From Lethocerus indicus (taxonomy: Eukaryota; Arthropoda; Insecta; Hemiptera; Belostomatidae), in assembly GCA_019843655.1 (NCBI GenBank), contig JACDQD010000004.1:29089872-29153871 (forward strand): a stretch of DNA of 64,000 bases. The letters are read 5' to 3'. A program made the translations under genes and the position numbers. The number at the start of each line of letters is the position of its first letter. Position 1 is the first letter of the stretch. Positions 40,724 to 52,600 of the stretch are shown here, in pieces. The notes under the pieces were generated by a model. It did not search any database and was not told the DNA's origin. It saw nothing but the letters and a program-made list of their open reading frames with translations.

Positions 40724-40873
40724 CAGGTACCACTGTTCGTTGTAAAGTGGATCGGGGAAGTGTTGAGCGGGTTTCGCTTTGTCCAGGAATGTCTTGGTGG
40801 ACGGCAAAACTGTAACAGCGTCGCCAGTCCGTTTCTTCCTCACTTTCTCCTGTTGCTGCATCACCCACACGAT
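40724..40873 (-). CDS. Fur1: Furin-like proprotein convertase, exon covering propeptide end and start of catalytic domain
   Basis: Internal exon of 50 codons, phase 0 at both ends. On the minus strand it follows a pyrimidine-rich acceptor ending in TTTCAG and ends at the donor CTG|GTATGT. It begins IVWVMQQQEKVRKKR and ends HFPDPLYNEQWYL. The R-K-K-R at residues 12-15 fits the R-X-K/R-R site at which furins cleave off their own propeptide in the ER. The FPDP..EQWYL block is the conserved start of the kexin/furin catalytic domain, and its Asp matches the calcium-1 ligand D115 of human furin. Family members are secretory-pathway serine endoproteases that cut precursors after dibasic sites. The next exon in transcript order is at 19983-20117 and continues the protein directly. 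The segment between R-K-K-R and PDP is about 25 residues, longer than the 7 in human furin. Family assignment is firm. Furin-1 rather than PC2 or Furin-2 rests on remembered similarity of the joined exons to insect Furin-1. No upstream propeptide or signal-peptide exon was found in the window. Confidence 0.92.
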
Positions 40874-43800
40874 CTGAAATAGGGTAACGTTAAGCACGCT
40901 TCGAATTTTACTAATAATTTAATTTATTTGTAGAATAACAGATATATGCGGTAAGGATATGATGTTTAGAACTAAATCAAGTATTTTGTAATCACACATA
41001 GAGTTAATTTCAGCTTTCGAAATTTGTTTAGAATATCGTACTCACATTACAATCTTTTGTGTAACCCTTTTATATAGACAGCTTGTTAGCGTCTATATTA
41101 TTCTCTATAGAGATATTTGACAGAATTTATTTAGCATGTATTTTGAATTGGGAATTTAGAGCCAAAATTATTTTCTAGAATTGTTTCGTGCTAATCGTAC
41201 CGGTAAAAATTCTGGCGCACAATCAAAAGGCAATTGGAATAATATCCGATTATACTTTTGTTGGGGAAGCCCGCGGTTGACAACGCCCCCGCCCGCGCCT
41301 TCATTAAAAACGAGGCCTCTGCCCCAATACAGAGCCGGCGCCAGAGAGCTAACTTTATCGGGGGATTCATTGTCGGGAATGGGCGGTCTTTTATTTACAT
41401 TGAAAAAGTACAAAAGTGTGCAGATGTTCCATCGAAAACTGAGGACCGCGGGCCGCGGCGGTTTCGCGAAAATAATTCTCGCATTCAATCCCATTACAAA
41501 GGCGATATTGCTCTGGGCCCAATGAATCTCTTCCGGCGTTGAATTACTGTTGCCAGGATTCTTACAAACTCCAGAATGGGGCTCGTCCAACACCCCCCGC
41601 ACGGCAGATTAAAAGGGGGCCCCGCTACTTCTACGCCCATAATTAGTTTTTAACAACTTTAATTGGATGAACCCGATTGTTTCCTAGTTCAAAATTCCTC
41701 TCTGCAATCCCCTCACACTCCCCCACCCTTTTTTTTGTCGTCGATAAATTACAAAAGAAATTGAACATTATCCGTTGATTTAACACCAAATTAATTTCCC
41801 CCGGGAGAATGGGGGAAAAAGGCGGGAATAAAAGTTAGCCCGAAAATTGGAAAATCGACGCACTCAGGAATAAAGACGAGTTTGAAATGAATAAATTCCG
41901 ATTTCGGCCCTAGTGCGATAACCAAATCGAATGTCTCGTTTGATCGCATTTTAATTTGAGTTTATTAAAGAGTTCAAATATCTCTAACGTTCACGCATCG
42001 TATATTCGATAATAAATAAAGAGAAATAACAGATATCGTAAACTAAATAATAAGAACTATGTTCTCGTGAAATTGTGTGTTCCTCCTCTCGACCGAATAG
42101 AGTTGATATTTTAAAATATTTCAGCGATATTTAATAAGAGTGTCGAGTACACGCCAATGCATGAGCTTCCCAAAAAAGCTAAGCAAACGACTGATGAAAA
42201 ATTGTCTGCCTCAATTCTGTTAAAACTTTAAACCAGAATGATGACACACTTTAGTCTAGCAGGCTTAACCATAAATATCTATGAAAACGCCGACACCGAT
42301 CAATGTTTTTGTTTTCGAAAAGTTAATAATTTTGGAGTCACACTATGTAGACGCTAACAATGTTTTAAATTTCTTCAATTTTTTCTTTTCAACTTTCGTT
42401 TACTGTCGGTCGTTCAGATAAATATGAGATGGAAGACGATTTCTCGATTTCTAAGGTGCCGTAGACACCTTGCGGTCGTCCGGTTCAGAATCACCCAAAG
42501 CTATTCAATTTTAATTAACGGCGAGAGAGCTCCGTCTGCCCCCCCATTAAAATAACCGGATCCAATTATCAATTACAGAAGACGCTCGCAATTTACTCTC
42601 CAACAACTCTGACACCAATTAATTGCGTTTTTCGCGAAAATATGACATGTTAATTTTCGTTCGGTCTGGGCAACAGTTTGACTTCACCGCGGCGGCCCGA
42701 AAAATTCAATTAAGGTCACCATCCAACTGGCCATCTCAAACTCAGATAAAGCAAAACAACGATTAACATGGGCGCAATGAGGTATATTATGCAATCTATT
42801 ATTCTGTAATTTATCAAAAGAATTACATTTTATTATATTTACCGGGTGAGTAAACGGATCCGTATTTCCTCGAACTGTACCACAAAATTTCTCCACCCGT
42901 GGGAACGAATTTCTCTCCTTCTTTCCAATTTTTTAACAAGGTTTCTACTTCCGTTACGGTTATTACTTAAAAATGTGCACACGTTGAAGTGGTCGCTTCT
43001 TAAAACCACGCTATAAAACACTATATAATGTTTGTATAGATAAGACTAACAATCACAAAGCTACCTGGTAGTTTCGGTGAGCATCTGTCTCTCGCTCCAG
43101 ACCCGCTGTCCACTACTTCGGCCCCCTTAAATACCCCACTTCAACTTCTCGCTACCTGTTACTTGTAGGGGATCGACCCATTCCTGAAACTTCGGGGAGT
43201 TTCGGGATCCGTACTCCGAATGAATGAATCGGGCGTCGTTCTGTTTTGGGCTCTGTAACCGTCCCCCGCATATTGTTCAGCCTCATATCTTCTCGAACAT
43301 CTTGGTTAATGTTAAGAACGTTAAAATATGAACTATGAACAAATAATGATAACTAGAAATAGAATAAGTTTACTAGTGTTAAATAAGGCGGAGTGATAAT
43401 ATTTCTAAGGCCCAATCGAATTCTGTAAATTCAACGAATTGAAGTCTGTAATCTGAGAACGAACTGCGGTTTCATCTCTCTAACCAGAAACATATATATA
43501 TATTCTGATTTAGTTAATCCAATTTGAACCCTGTTTTCATTCTCCAAGTTCAATTTTCTGCTCCCAGTTTTAAGTTTGGTTGGGCTCGGCCAGTTTCATA
43601 GTGTGCTTGCAGATAGCAACTTTAATCAAGCTTCCCAACAAAGTATTTGTGATTTGAGAGGGATGCCAATTTTGCATTCTTGTTACACTGGTTGCTGTAA
43701 TTTGGAAAACAACTCTCCCAGTGGGTCAAGGGATTGATCGCAGTTGAAAAATTGATTGGAAATAAATCCGGCGAATCGAAACTTTGTAATTCAACAACTT

Positions 43801-44480
43801 TTTCAGCCCCAAAGCAATATTCACAATAGTACAGAACATTAAATATCCTAGATCGAAGAGAATATTAGTCAGCGATAACGGGAATGATTTCACCTATCAA
43901 TAAATCAGTCAGTGAGCCTGAATGGTGCGGCGTATCATACGGACCTACATTAGGTATTAATTCATCCTCCCCCTGAAGAGTTAACTATCTATTAACGTTC
44001 TGAAAACATGGGCACTGTAAGTACACGGGTTTTCTTTTTTTCTCTTCGTCATTTGTATTATAATGACCCATGACAACCTGTTATGCTCTCCAATAACCGT
44101 TCGATATCAGAAAATCTGCAGAATACCTAGATGACTATCTTCATCTAGATATAGGCAATATCGGTCGTGCTTTCGGAGCCCGTTCATTCGTTCCCGACGA
44201 CCGGTAATGGAATGCTTAAATTATTTCCAAGCTGCACCGCTGCGGTAGGTAAAAGGGGGTAAAATAATTCCCGCCAGTATCGCTTATAAATTTCGGATAT
44301 TGCTCCAAATGTGTTTTAAGGGGGTTTTAAAGTGTGAGAATGAGTTTTTAGGCCGGTTGGGAGCAGTTCAATGTATTAAATTCCTCGCCCGGCTCCTTGT
44401 TCTTGGACCCCCGGTCCTTTATGGTCCCTAAATCATCCCCAGTACGTGTCCTCCTATGTGTTTCACTCTTCTCCGTAAAT

Positions 44481-44483
<3 letters not shown>
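40874..44483. other. Intron/flank upstream of the propeptide exon
   Basis: No propeptide or signal-peptide exon was recognised. A GC-rich patch at 41270-41630 carries overlapping chance ORFs (144 codons minus, 114 plus). The rest is AT-rich and featureless. Confidence 0.5.

Positions 44484-44536
<53 letters not shown>
44484..44536. repeat. (TA)n microsatellite
   Basis: An uninterrupted TA dinucleotide run of about 53 bp, the longest microsatellite in the window. Confidence 0.97.
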
Positions 44537-44538
<2 letters not shown>

Positions 44539-44857
44539 ATTTACTCATTTGACCTTATTGGAATTATTTCTCGTTCATATTGTCATTTTTAGACAGTTGT
44601 GAAAATTGTTCGTTTCAAAAAATATAATAAATAAATTTTCTTAAAAAGGAAATCTCCGTCTCCATTAAAAGATACTTCAAAATTGCTATTTTCAATAGTT
44701 TAAGCAGCGTCAAAATTTGCAAACTGTGCATACGAGAGATTCGCATATAAAATGAAGTATAAAAACATAACTGCAATTGTGAAACTCTGAGTGTATACAA
44801 TATCATATTCGCTGTAACATGAAGTGACGTAACGTGTAACGTTTCTTAGAATATTCT

Positions 44858-44880
44858 TGTGTGTGTGTGTGTGTGTGTGG
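44858..44880. repeat. (TG)n microsatellite
   Basis: A TG run of about 22 bp, 320 bp after the TA microsatellite. Confidence 0.93.
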
Positions 44881-44967
44881 ATAGAGAAATTGAAATGAAA
44901 TGAATTTTCCAGTCAGTGCAGCCGCTAAATCAGAAATTAGAAAATTCGTTAAACAATTTTTTTAAAT

Positions 44968-45126
44968 ACGCATTTTTGTGCCGATTATAGGCCTACAAAC
45001 CGCATTTTTGGGCCCCTAAACAGCCCATTTTTGAGCCTAAAAACCGCATTTTTGGGCCGATCTTACGGTTAAATACCCCATTTTGGTCCTAAAAACCGCA
45101 TTTGTGGCCGGTTTCGGGCCTAAAAA
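44968..45126 (+). repeat. Minisatellite with alternating unit length
   Basis: Six units begin with a variant of CCGCATTTTTGGGCC and end in TAAAAA or a variant: 44968-44999 (32 bp), 45000-45022 (23), 45023-45043 (21), 45044-45075 (32), 45076-45095 (20) and 45096-45126 (31). Long units differ from short ones by an ~10-bp insert between GGCC and the A-rich end. No open reading frame is maintained. Confidence 0.88.
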
Positions 45127-46774
45127 CTCTAGTTCAGATATTCAGATATGCATTCGCGAGATGTATTCCATTACCCCTGTGACCCGTTGTAGCTGGTAAA
45201 CGGCCAAATCTGAACTGAACTAGAACAATCGTACGGCATTCCGAATACTTGACCGAACTTCCTGTTATCGTTCCTGTAGTTATGTTCATGTTTCCGATTG
45301 AATTTAGTTAATTAACTAATTATCAAATAGACTATAACGCAAGTGGGCAAAAAGTCATATTCTTGCAATCTTCTCAGGTAAGTCCAATTTTTCTTGTTGT
45401 CAAATGTAATTAAAAGCAAATTATGGACTAAGTAATTAACATAATAGTAATTGTAGGAATATATAGGAGGGGCGGGGCTGTGTGGATTTTTGAAAAATCG
45501 TTTCCCGAATAGGTTGACCGAACGAGGGTAGAGCCTCTATATGAGCCAAATTTGAATTTAATCGATAACTTTTAGCGGCTATGGCGGGTAAAGGCCGCCG
45601 ATAAAGCGGGCGTGTGCGTGCCCCACCGGCTTAATAGGCACCGCCGCTGGACCCCGGACCCCGCTACCGTACTTAACCAGTTCGCAAAATTGACTTTATT
45701 TCACCAAGACCTGCTTTATATTTCATGGAACGCTCCCGGGAGTGCTGAAATTCGCAAATGGACAATGGCGCTCTTGCATTCATAGGATTTTCGGTGGTTG
45801 AATGAAATTTTATAAGCCCCGTGTTTCTGAAGTTTCTGTAATTAGTTGAAAAGCAGACGGACTTTAGCCGAGAAAACTACTTTTCGAAGTGTAGCATTTG
45901 GCGCATCCGAATTGGGAATGCTTATCAACCTTATACATTTTTAACCAGGATATTGAAATTAAGAATATGAGTACGTTAAAATATTAATAGCATTTTGGGT
46001 CTGATATTAAAATATTTCAATACGAAATAATCGTAATTTTCGCGATATGCCAAATTCATAAACGACAAATGAATTTTTCTTGCCTTGAAATGATAGGTTT
46101 TGTAATAAACCCAGTAAGACAAAATATTTATTTTCTTCTAGAGTTTTTGAGGATTTTGTGCTATACCCTCGGTTAATTAGACCCAAATTCTTAGCTGAAA
46201 GAAAGTTAGGTCAACTACCTTAACTGTAAAACTGATGAGTCAGTTTCTTATAAAACGAAATCCTTGTTTTATTAATGCAGCACGGTTTCTAATAAGCGTT
46301 ATTTCATTTTTGTATCTATATTCATAATCTCATATTAATATTACAAATTATTATTACATTATTATAAAATATTTCTACATATTAGAATCATTTTTTTTTA
46401 CCTATTTACTGGGCCCAATTTCATAAGGGATCCATTCTATCGCATTAATGGAATATAAATCCGCTTGTACGATTTTAAACGGTGCATGGATCATCGTGCA
46501 TGATTTGCCAATATCGCATTATACTTATCAATTAAAGCCGATATCTCGAACTAATCAGGGATACAGCTATGCCAAAATTGGTATTCCATCGAATATGTTC
46601 GGCTTAGTCTATCTACAATAGTCGGCGTGGTTATTAATAGATAAATTCATTCCAGGCCCAATTTGAATTAGTTGTTCGATGTCCATCCATTATTGCTTCC
46701 GGGGGGAAATTTAACAGCGAAATTATAACACTGTTGTTCCATTCATCGGCCTTAAATTTGCAATTATTAATCAT
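45127..46774. other. Non-coding DNA, nothing recognised
   Basis: AT-rich DNA with a short GC-rich patch near 45580-45680. No gene, RNA or repeat was recognised. Confidence 0.5.
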
Positions 46775-47208
46775 ATTTCATATTGTTGGGGTTCTGCCAA
46801 GAAATCCAACATCGCCCGCATCCAGAGATTCCAATCAAAAGTCCTTCGTACCATCCTTAATGCTCCCCGGTACGTTTCTAACCGAACAATCCATAATGAC
46901 CTCAACATACCGACAGTCGACGAAGTCGCAAAATCACGCTTCCTTAATTTCCACTCCCGCCTCTCTCCACATCCAAACCCACTCGTTCAGTCCCTTTCCT
47001 CTTCTACCCATCCACTATCCCCACCACGACGGCTTAAACGCCACTGGCCCAGAGATCACCTCGGGCAGAAGTTAAATCATGTCAAAAGCGCCATAATTGG
47101 GTGGTCTCTTTACCGAGACTAACACGCGAAAAATACACATGTATCGATTGCACATATAACTGTATAAGTTGATTGTGCAAAATAAAAAAATAAAAAATTT
47201 CATATTGT
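46775..47208 (+). mobile_element. Jockey-derived 3'-end retroelement unit, copy C, with target-site duplication
   Basis: The 410-bp body (46787-47196) starts TGGGGTTCTGCCAAG and ends in an A-rich tail (AATAAAAAAATAAAAA). It is bounded by the perfect 12-bp direct repeat ATTTCATATTGT (46775-46786 and 47197-47208), showing insertion by target-primed reverse transcription. Translated, it gives the Jockey ORF2 C-terminus (KKSNIARIQRFQSK, LNAPRYVSNRTIHNDLNIP, RRLKRHWPRD). The 113-codon ORF overlapping it is in a different frame and is not a gene. The 5' end is at the same point of the parent element as copies A and B. Confidence 0.9.
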
Positions 47209-47429
47209 GCAGACTGTTACTGAACAATTTAAGCGATTAATAGAATCTTCATGTAAACGTTTCGAACGCTAGCATATTTCGAAACAGATATTCTAAGTTT
47301 CTATTTACATAATTATGTGGTGTACATTGTTCAAGAAAATTGAGAGTGCAGTGGAGAGGAGGTTTAAAATGCGGGGCCCTTAATGAGAAATCTTTGCAAA
47401 TTCTGAAATCGGATGGTTGAAATTAGGCC

Positions 47430-47800
47430 AGCTTATTATAATGGGCGCGGGGACCGGATATTCGGCTGGATCGGTCGAACGAGTGGCTGATTTAGGGCCG
47501 GCCGGCAGTGGGTGGCCTAAACGGGGGCCCGAAATGTAATTCGTTGGCGGGCCCCGGCTACGGCGGACCTCTGCTAGCCGCCGCTAATTTTGTAATGCAG
47601 GGCCCATAATGCGGACACTAAATGTCGGCTGCAGTCGGCGCCCTCCACTTTTAGCCAACAATGGGGGGCCTTCCCGGTTATGGCCCGCGTACGCCCGATA
47701 TTACGGCCCGCTTTACGTTTTTACAGTAGAACACGTTCTACCGGGCGTTAACGTACAGCAGTGAGCTAAAGCCTCGGAGAATGGAATACAGTAGACCCGC
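47430..47800. other. GC-rich CpG-containing island
   Basis: A dense run of GGCC, CCGG and CG motifs (for example GGGCCGGCCGG), with no ORF of note. It lies between the Jockey unit and the first of two adjacent piggyBac-type elements. Confidence 0.45.
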
Positions 47801-47934
47801 CGGCTAAATACAGTTTTGAACGTTATAATTTCATTTTTTAACGTTTTCTTTTTTAGTTTTTAAATTCTTTTTCGGTCATCGTTTCATTCGGTCGACTGCT
47901 TTCGATCCGCCGTTCCACTGATTCTGATGCACCC

Positions 47935-48234
47935 TTAACCCATTAAATACCGTAGGCCCCAAATGGGGAACAGTTCATTTTTTAATTATTTCTGATATGA
48001 CATGTGTTTACAGGAAGTTTTTATTATAAATACTACATCATGTTAAAATACTTGTAATTATGATTATTATTCAAAATAAAAGATTATTGGTCTCATGTGT
48101 TGGTTCAACTCTGTAGTGCCCTAATCCACAAATGGGACTTGATTTAAAAAACAAAATATTTGACAAACTGGTTTTTAAAAACATATTTTGAGGTACTATT
48201 TGATAATAATGCATCATAATACTTAATGGGTTAA
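47935..48234. mobile_element. piggyBac-type MITE, 292 bp, TTAA target duplications
   Basis: TTAA (47935-47938) is followed by CCCATTAAATA. On the right, TACTTAATGGG (48220-48230) precedes TTAA (48231-48234). The termini are inverted repeats of 11 bases with one mismatch (CCCATTAA[A/G]TA). Internal CCCCAAATGGGG near the left end and CCACAAATGGGAC at about 48126-48138 are related short motifs. No transposase is encoded. The 70-codon minus ORF crossing the right end is not convincing. Confidence 0.75.
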
Positions 48235-48738
48235 TGAAACCCTTAATTAAATCCCTACGCGCTAATAAAGATATCCGAATCATCCAAGTATCGAATAACA
48301 GCTCCTCCAGGTTATTTTATCCGGGACCCGGTATTATTCATACAAGGAATCACTGTAATATCAACTGTTAGTTCAAGTTAATCTCCCGAAATACAGGATT
48401 ATTCCCCCCTGGTTGACGACAACGCGTTTTATTCCAGTTCCAGTTTAATACACAGGTCCATAATCATATAGTTTCTGCAGACGGTAAAAATAGTCTCACA
48501 GTTCAATCCAATTACTGCTTAGATCGCGGCGTGTCAAAGATTTTTAATTCGTTCGATGTATATAAGTCTAATTAAAAGCTCGGAATTCATCCCTCGCGTG
48601 ATTTTCACTTTGCTGTCTTCTGTCCGTTCTCGGGACCTTTAATGCCGGTCATAAACGATTCATAGATTCTTTATCAACTAAACATGTTTGGAACAATAAT
48701 TATAGTAATTTTTTCGGTAAGCGTAGTCTGATTACGAA

Positions 48739-49138
48739 TTAACCCTTTGGCCTATAACCACGAGTCTGACTCGTGGTGAAGAATTTGTGCCATAAGCGAA
48801 AACAACGAGTCAGACTCGTGGTGAAGAATTTGTGTCATAAACAAAAACCACGAGTCAGACTCGTGGTGAGGAATTTGTGCACAATATGCCGCGTGTTGTT
48901 ATTAGACCGACCAATTAGCGCAATCGAATATCTTTTCTTTGATTGTAACGTCACATCCATGTTTGAACCTAAACATCGTTTATTTCACAATTCCATTCGT
49001 TGCATTGAAATATATATGTTACGAAAAGTATACACTTTGCGCCAGTTCGGGTGTACGGCTGAACAGTTGAATGGCAGGGCGCGCGACCGAATTTCTTGCG
49101 TATTATAGCTCGCGCAATTGGCAGGCCAAAGGGGTTAA
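48739..49138. mobile_element. piggyBac-type MITE with three 45-bp palindrome-bearing repeats
   Basis: TTAA (48739-48742) plus CCCTTTGGCC, and GGCCAAAGGGG (49124-49134) plus TTAA (49135-49138), form near-perfect inverted termini (one extra C on the right). The left subterminal region has three tandem 45-bp repeats whose core is the 19-base odd palindrome CCACGAGTCTGACTCGTGG at 48758-48776, 48803-48821 (CAACGAG variant) and 48848-48866. Because 45 is a multiple of three, an ORF (48773-49108) reads through them as 15-residue repeats. It has no transposase similarity and I do not treat it as a gene. Confidence 0.82.
48753..48887. repeat. Three tandem 45-bp repeats
   Basis: Each unit is the palindrome plus TGAAGAATTTGTG(C/T)CATAA and an A-rich link. 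The palindromes start at 48758, 48803 and 48848, exactly 45 bp apart. The array lies immediately inside the left terminus of the 48743-49134 element. It is not CRISPR-like: there are only three units and the intervening DNA is conserved. Confidence 0.93.
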
Positions 49139-49189
49139 TTCAGTTATATATAGGTCATATCTTCAATTGTACTCGTAAATATTTATTAA

Positions 49190-49640
49190 TGACGGCCCCG
49201 TCCTCCCCCCATTCAAGTCAAAGGGTAATGTTTAGTCTTGCGGTGGTGGGTAGATAATTCAGAGGTGTCGACACGATATTAATTATTGAACGAGAGAAGA
49301 GGGTTGCGATTGGCGTACCGCCTGAGCCGGGGGTGAGGCGGTGTCAATGAGACGGATCTAATATCGGGCGGGGCCCTGTGATGTTCTGGCTGGGTGTGGG
49401 GGCGGCTTAGTGGATGAGGAGCGCGGGGTCGGCCCCCCCATTACGGGACCACGGCTCCGGGGGGGGCTCACCGATAATGCCGCGATATTTCAATCAGCAC
49501 TCCTCGCCGAGCCACCCCCGCAACGTCAATTCTACAGCCCGGCCATCGGTGTCGACCCGGATCGATCGGTTGACTCGCTTTAAAGAACTTTTCAAGGGGA
49601 AACCACCCGCGGATTTATACTCTCCGCCGTACCGTCCGGC
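49190..49640. other. GC-rich island
   Basis: A GC-rich patch with several G-runs (GGGGGG at about 49460). It has a 78-codon plus ORF with Ser/Pro/Arg-rich translation and no recognisable domain. Confidence 0.4.
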
Positions 49641-52600
49641 ATTGTCCTAGTCCGTGAATTGCTCAATGCGAAACCAACCTTTTTTTCTGTTGTCATTGTC
49701 CTACGAAAATTATGAATTAACTTCGGGTGCGATACTCTTCAGTAGCGTACGCCAACTGGTAACGTAATATCACTAACCGACAAAACTGGGTTCAGCAATA
49801 AACTATTTTAATTAAGCCTTACTGAAATCTTAACTTTGAAATTATTTATATTCGTGGAATAGGTGAAATACCGGGAGCGATTTATTTATAAAATAGTCTA
49901 ATTTGAAAACAACAAATGTGGACTTGTTTTAATCAAAAAGAATCGTAAAATTCTATTGGAAATAAAATCGGAGGTGAGTCGGCTCAGAAAAATACTCGGC
50001 GGCGGCATAATTTATTCGGCAGCATTCGATATTAGAATCGAAGCCGGGGGGGGCTCCGGTCAGATCCCGAACAAGGAGGTAGTCCTTTTTATTGCTCCCG
50101 ACTGTATTAAATCATCCGGCGGGGAAATTGTATCGGTTTCCGTGTAAAAGTATCCGATCCTCTCCCCTGTCTTAGGCGGGCGGAGTTATTTGACCGTAAA
50201 ATATAACTGTAAAACCGAAGCCAATCTTGAGCCGGTCGAAGAGGCAGCGCCATGCTAAAAATGGGCGAGGCATTATTTATGACCCATTCCCTTACAACAT
50301 CTTTTCGAGGGCCACCCCCTCCCTTGTCTCTCAAACTCGAGTCGGACAACTTGGAGATTTTATTGGGCTTATTTAATGAACAACTACAAACAGATAGATA
50401 AGGCTTTATCCATAAAAACAACGAGAATGTGTCTTGGTTTGGTTTTTACACACCGCTTGACGTTCCTGGAAGTACTTTATAAGAAAATACAGCGATGATA
50501 TTTTTATTTAAAAATTTATCATTACAGTCGAATATTCGCGTTATTCGGAAAAATGTTCGGTGTCCTGTAATTACAATTAAAATTTATATTTAAATTTAAA
50601 ATATTTAATATTGTCTAATGATTCAGTGATAATTGCAGGAATAGATATGTAAATTGGAAAACTTGTAAACAGTAAAAAGGTTAATATATTGTTATAATAT
50701 TGGTATAAAATATACATTATTAAATTAATCAGATTAATACATTAATCCACTCCTGTTAGTGATATGTAGGACCTATTCATTATGGTAAAACATACACATG
50801 AAGTAAGGGACTTCGCGACAGCTTGCGAATTGATTCATCATAAAAAAAGAGTAAACCCAATTGGATGTACATACAACGCCTCCTATTTATATTTCCCCAG
50901 TGCCGAGTCAAATCTTAATCTGGACAGTAAACATTTTTGACCGCGGTAAACACGGTCCTTTACATGATGGGGGAGCGAAAAAACCGTTCGGGTAGAAGGG
51001 AGGTTTTTCCGGTGTGGCCTGCCTATTTGAAAATTCGCGGATGAATCAACGCCGCAAATTAAATGGGCGAATCGTATTATTCAAAAATACCGTCCTCCCG
51101 CGGGATAGGGCAATATAAAGTTTAACGATCTTCTGCGTTGGACAAAGGATGTTCATTTATGAAGACCTCGTTACGGGGGTATAATTTTGGCCGACTTTCC
51201 AATTATATAGGAAAGGTCGAGTGGAAACTTAAAATGAAAGGAAGCTGAAAATTAATTTATATATTATTACATTACGTTGCGTTGGAAACTGTAATTTAAG
51301 GTCTATTTTGTTCGACCGTCCTGACAGGCATTTTCCCTGACATGACACTAATAAATATAGGCTGTTTATCTAAGGTCGTGATAAGTTCAACGATAAAATG
51401 GTAAAATCGTTTTAATGAACGGGTTGTACTATTGAAATTCCCTTTTCCCCGACATGTCTACCAGCGTGTACGGCAGGATAGGGGTTCTGATTCTGACGTG
51501 TCGACGAACGAAAATATCCGCTGGTATTTTCTTATGTAAAACAACTGGCATTATTTCTAAACTGGTCCTTTCACCTCGACTACATCTTGCTACATAGAAA
51601 GTGAAATTTAATAAAATATGTAATAATCTAATAATCTAATATACGCACGTAATTATTTACTGTACTACAAATGCAAACGTACGGAATCTAATAAAAAATG
51701 ATACATTTCGCCAAAATAATGAACTAGTTCACTACACTAAATGAAGAGTAGATGGCATAGACCAATTTTTTTGTATAGGAATTACAAATTCAATGCTAAA
51801 TTAGTACTATTTACGGTTACTAAAATCTTCGTCAGTGAAGGTATTGCGAATGTTTTTTAAATTCACGAATTTGGTTTTGCTAATGCGGTAGAGTAGATTC
51901 GTTGATGGCGTTTTCTCACTGAATAATGTCTTACACTTAATGCAAACGTACGACATTCATTTTGGCAATATCCAATTACGTGAGATTGCACGTCATTAAT
52001 TAAATTAAAGTTACATTGGGGCGGCCCCTCGGGAAAAAGTTGTATTCTTCATTTTCCGGACTTGGGGCCCCGTAAAAAGTTTTTAATCTGCTAAAGTCCC
52101 CGTAACCAATTATTAAATTATTTATAACATCAGTTGAACTAACAACTTGGCTTTACTCCACTATCGGGGCTTCGTATTTTCCCCTAATGGCGTTTTGTAC
52201 CTTGAAAGAAAACTCCTCTTCCCCTCTTTCAATGCTATTTCAATTTTTTTTCTCATTCCAAAGTCCGACTTATCAGTTTATTCTGTTATTAAGCCTATGA
52301 TTGGATTGGCCGCCGTTGCCTTCACCCTGACATAAACAGCCCTCGCTCTAACACAATTTCCAATATTAATTTCTATCATTCGCCATTTTTCCACCGAACA
52401 TTTCTACTTCTTTTGAGCTAAGGATGTTCAAATTGGCTTTTGGCAAACAGAGATATTACGGTGAAATTAAATTAATAAAGAACTCTCGGTTGAATTCAAT
52501 AACCGATTTAAACTAATTTCAAATAATAATCTGGTAATTCGGTTGTACAAATTTAAAATAAATTCTACAGCGGTTCGATAAATTAAAATTGTATTATTTA

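Noticed and set aside
46734..47075. 113-codon plus-strand ORF
   Set aside because: It is a different frame of the Jockey-derived unit; the Jockey-like reading is in another frame.
48753..48887. CRISPR-like array
   Set aside because: Three 45-bp units are near-identical throughout, so there are no variable spacers, and they lie within a TTAA-flanked transposon in a eukaryotic genome.
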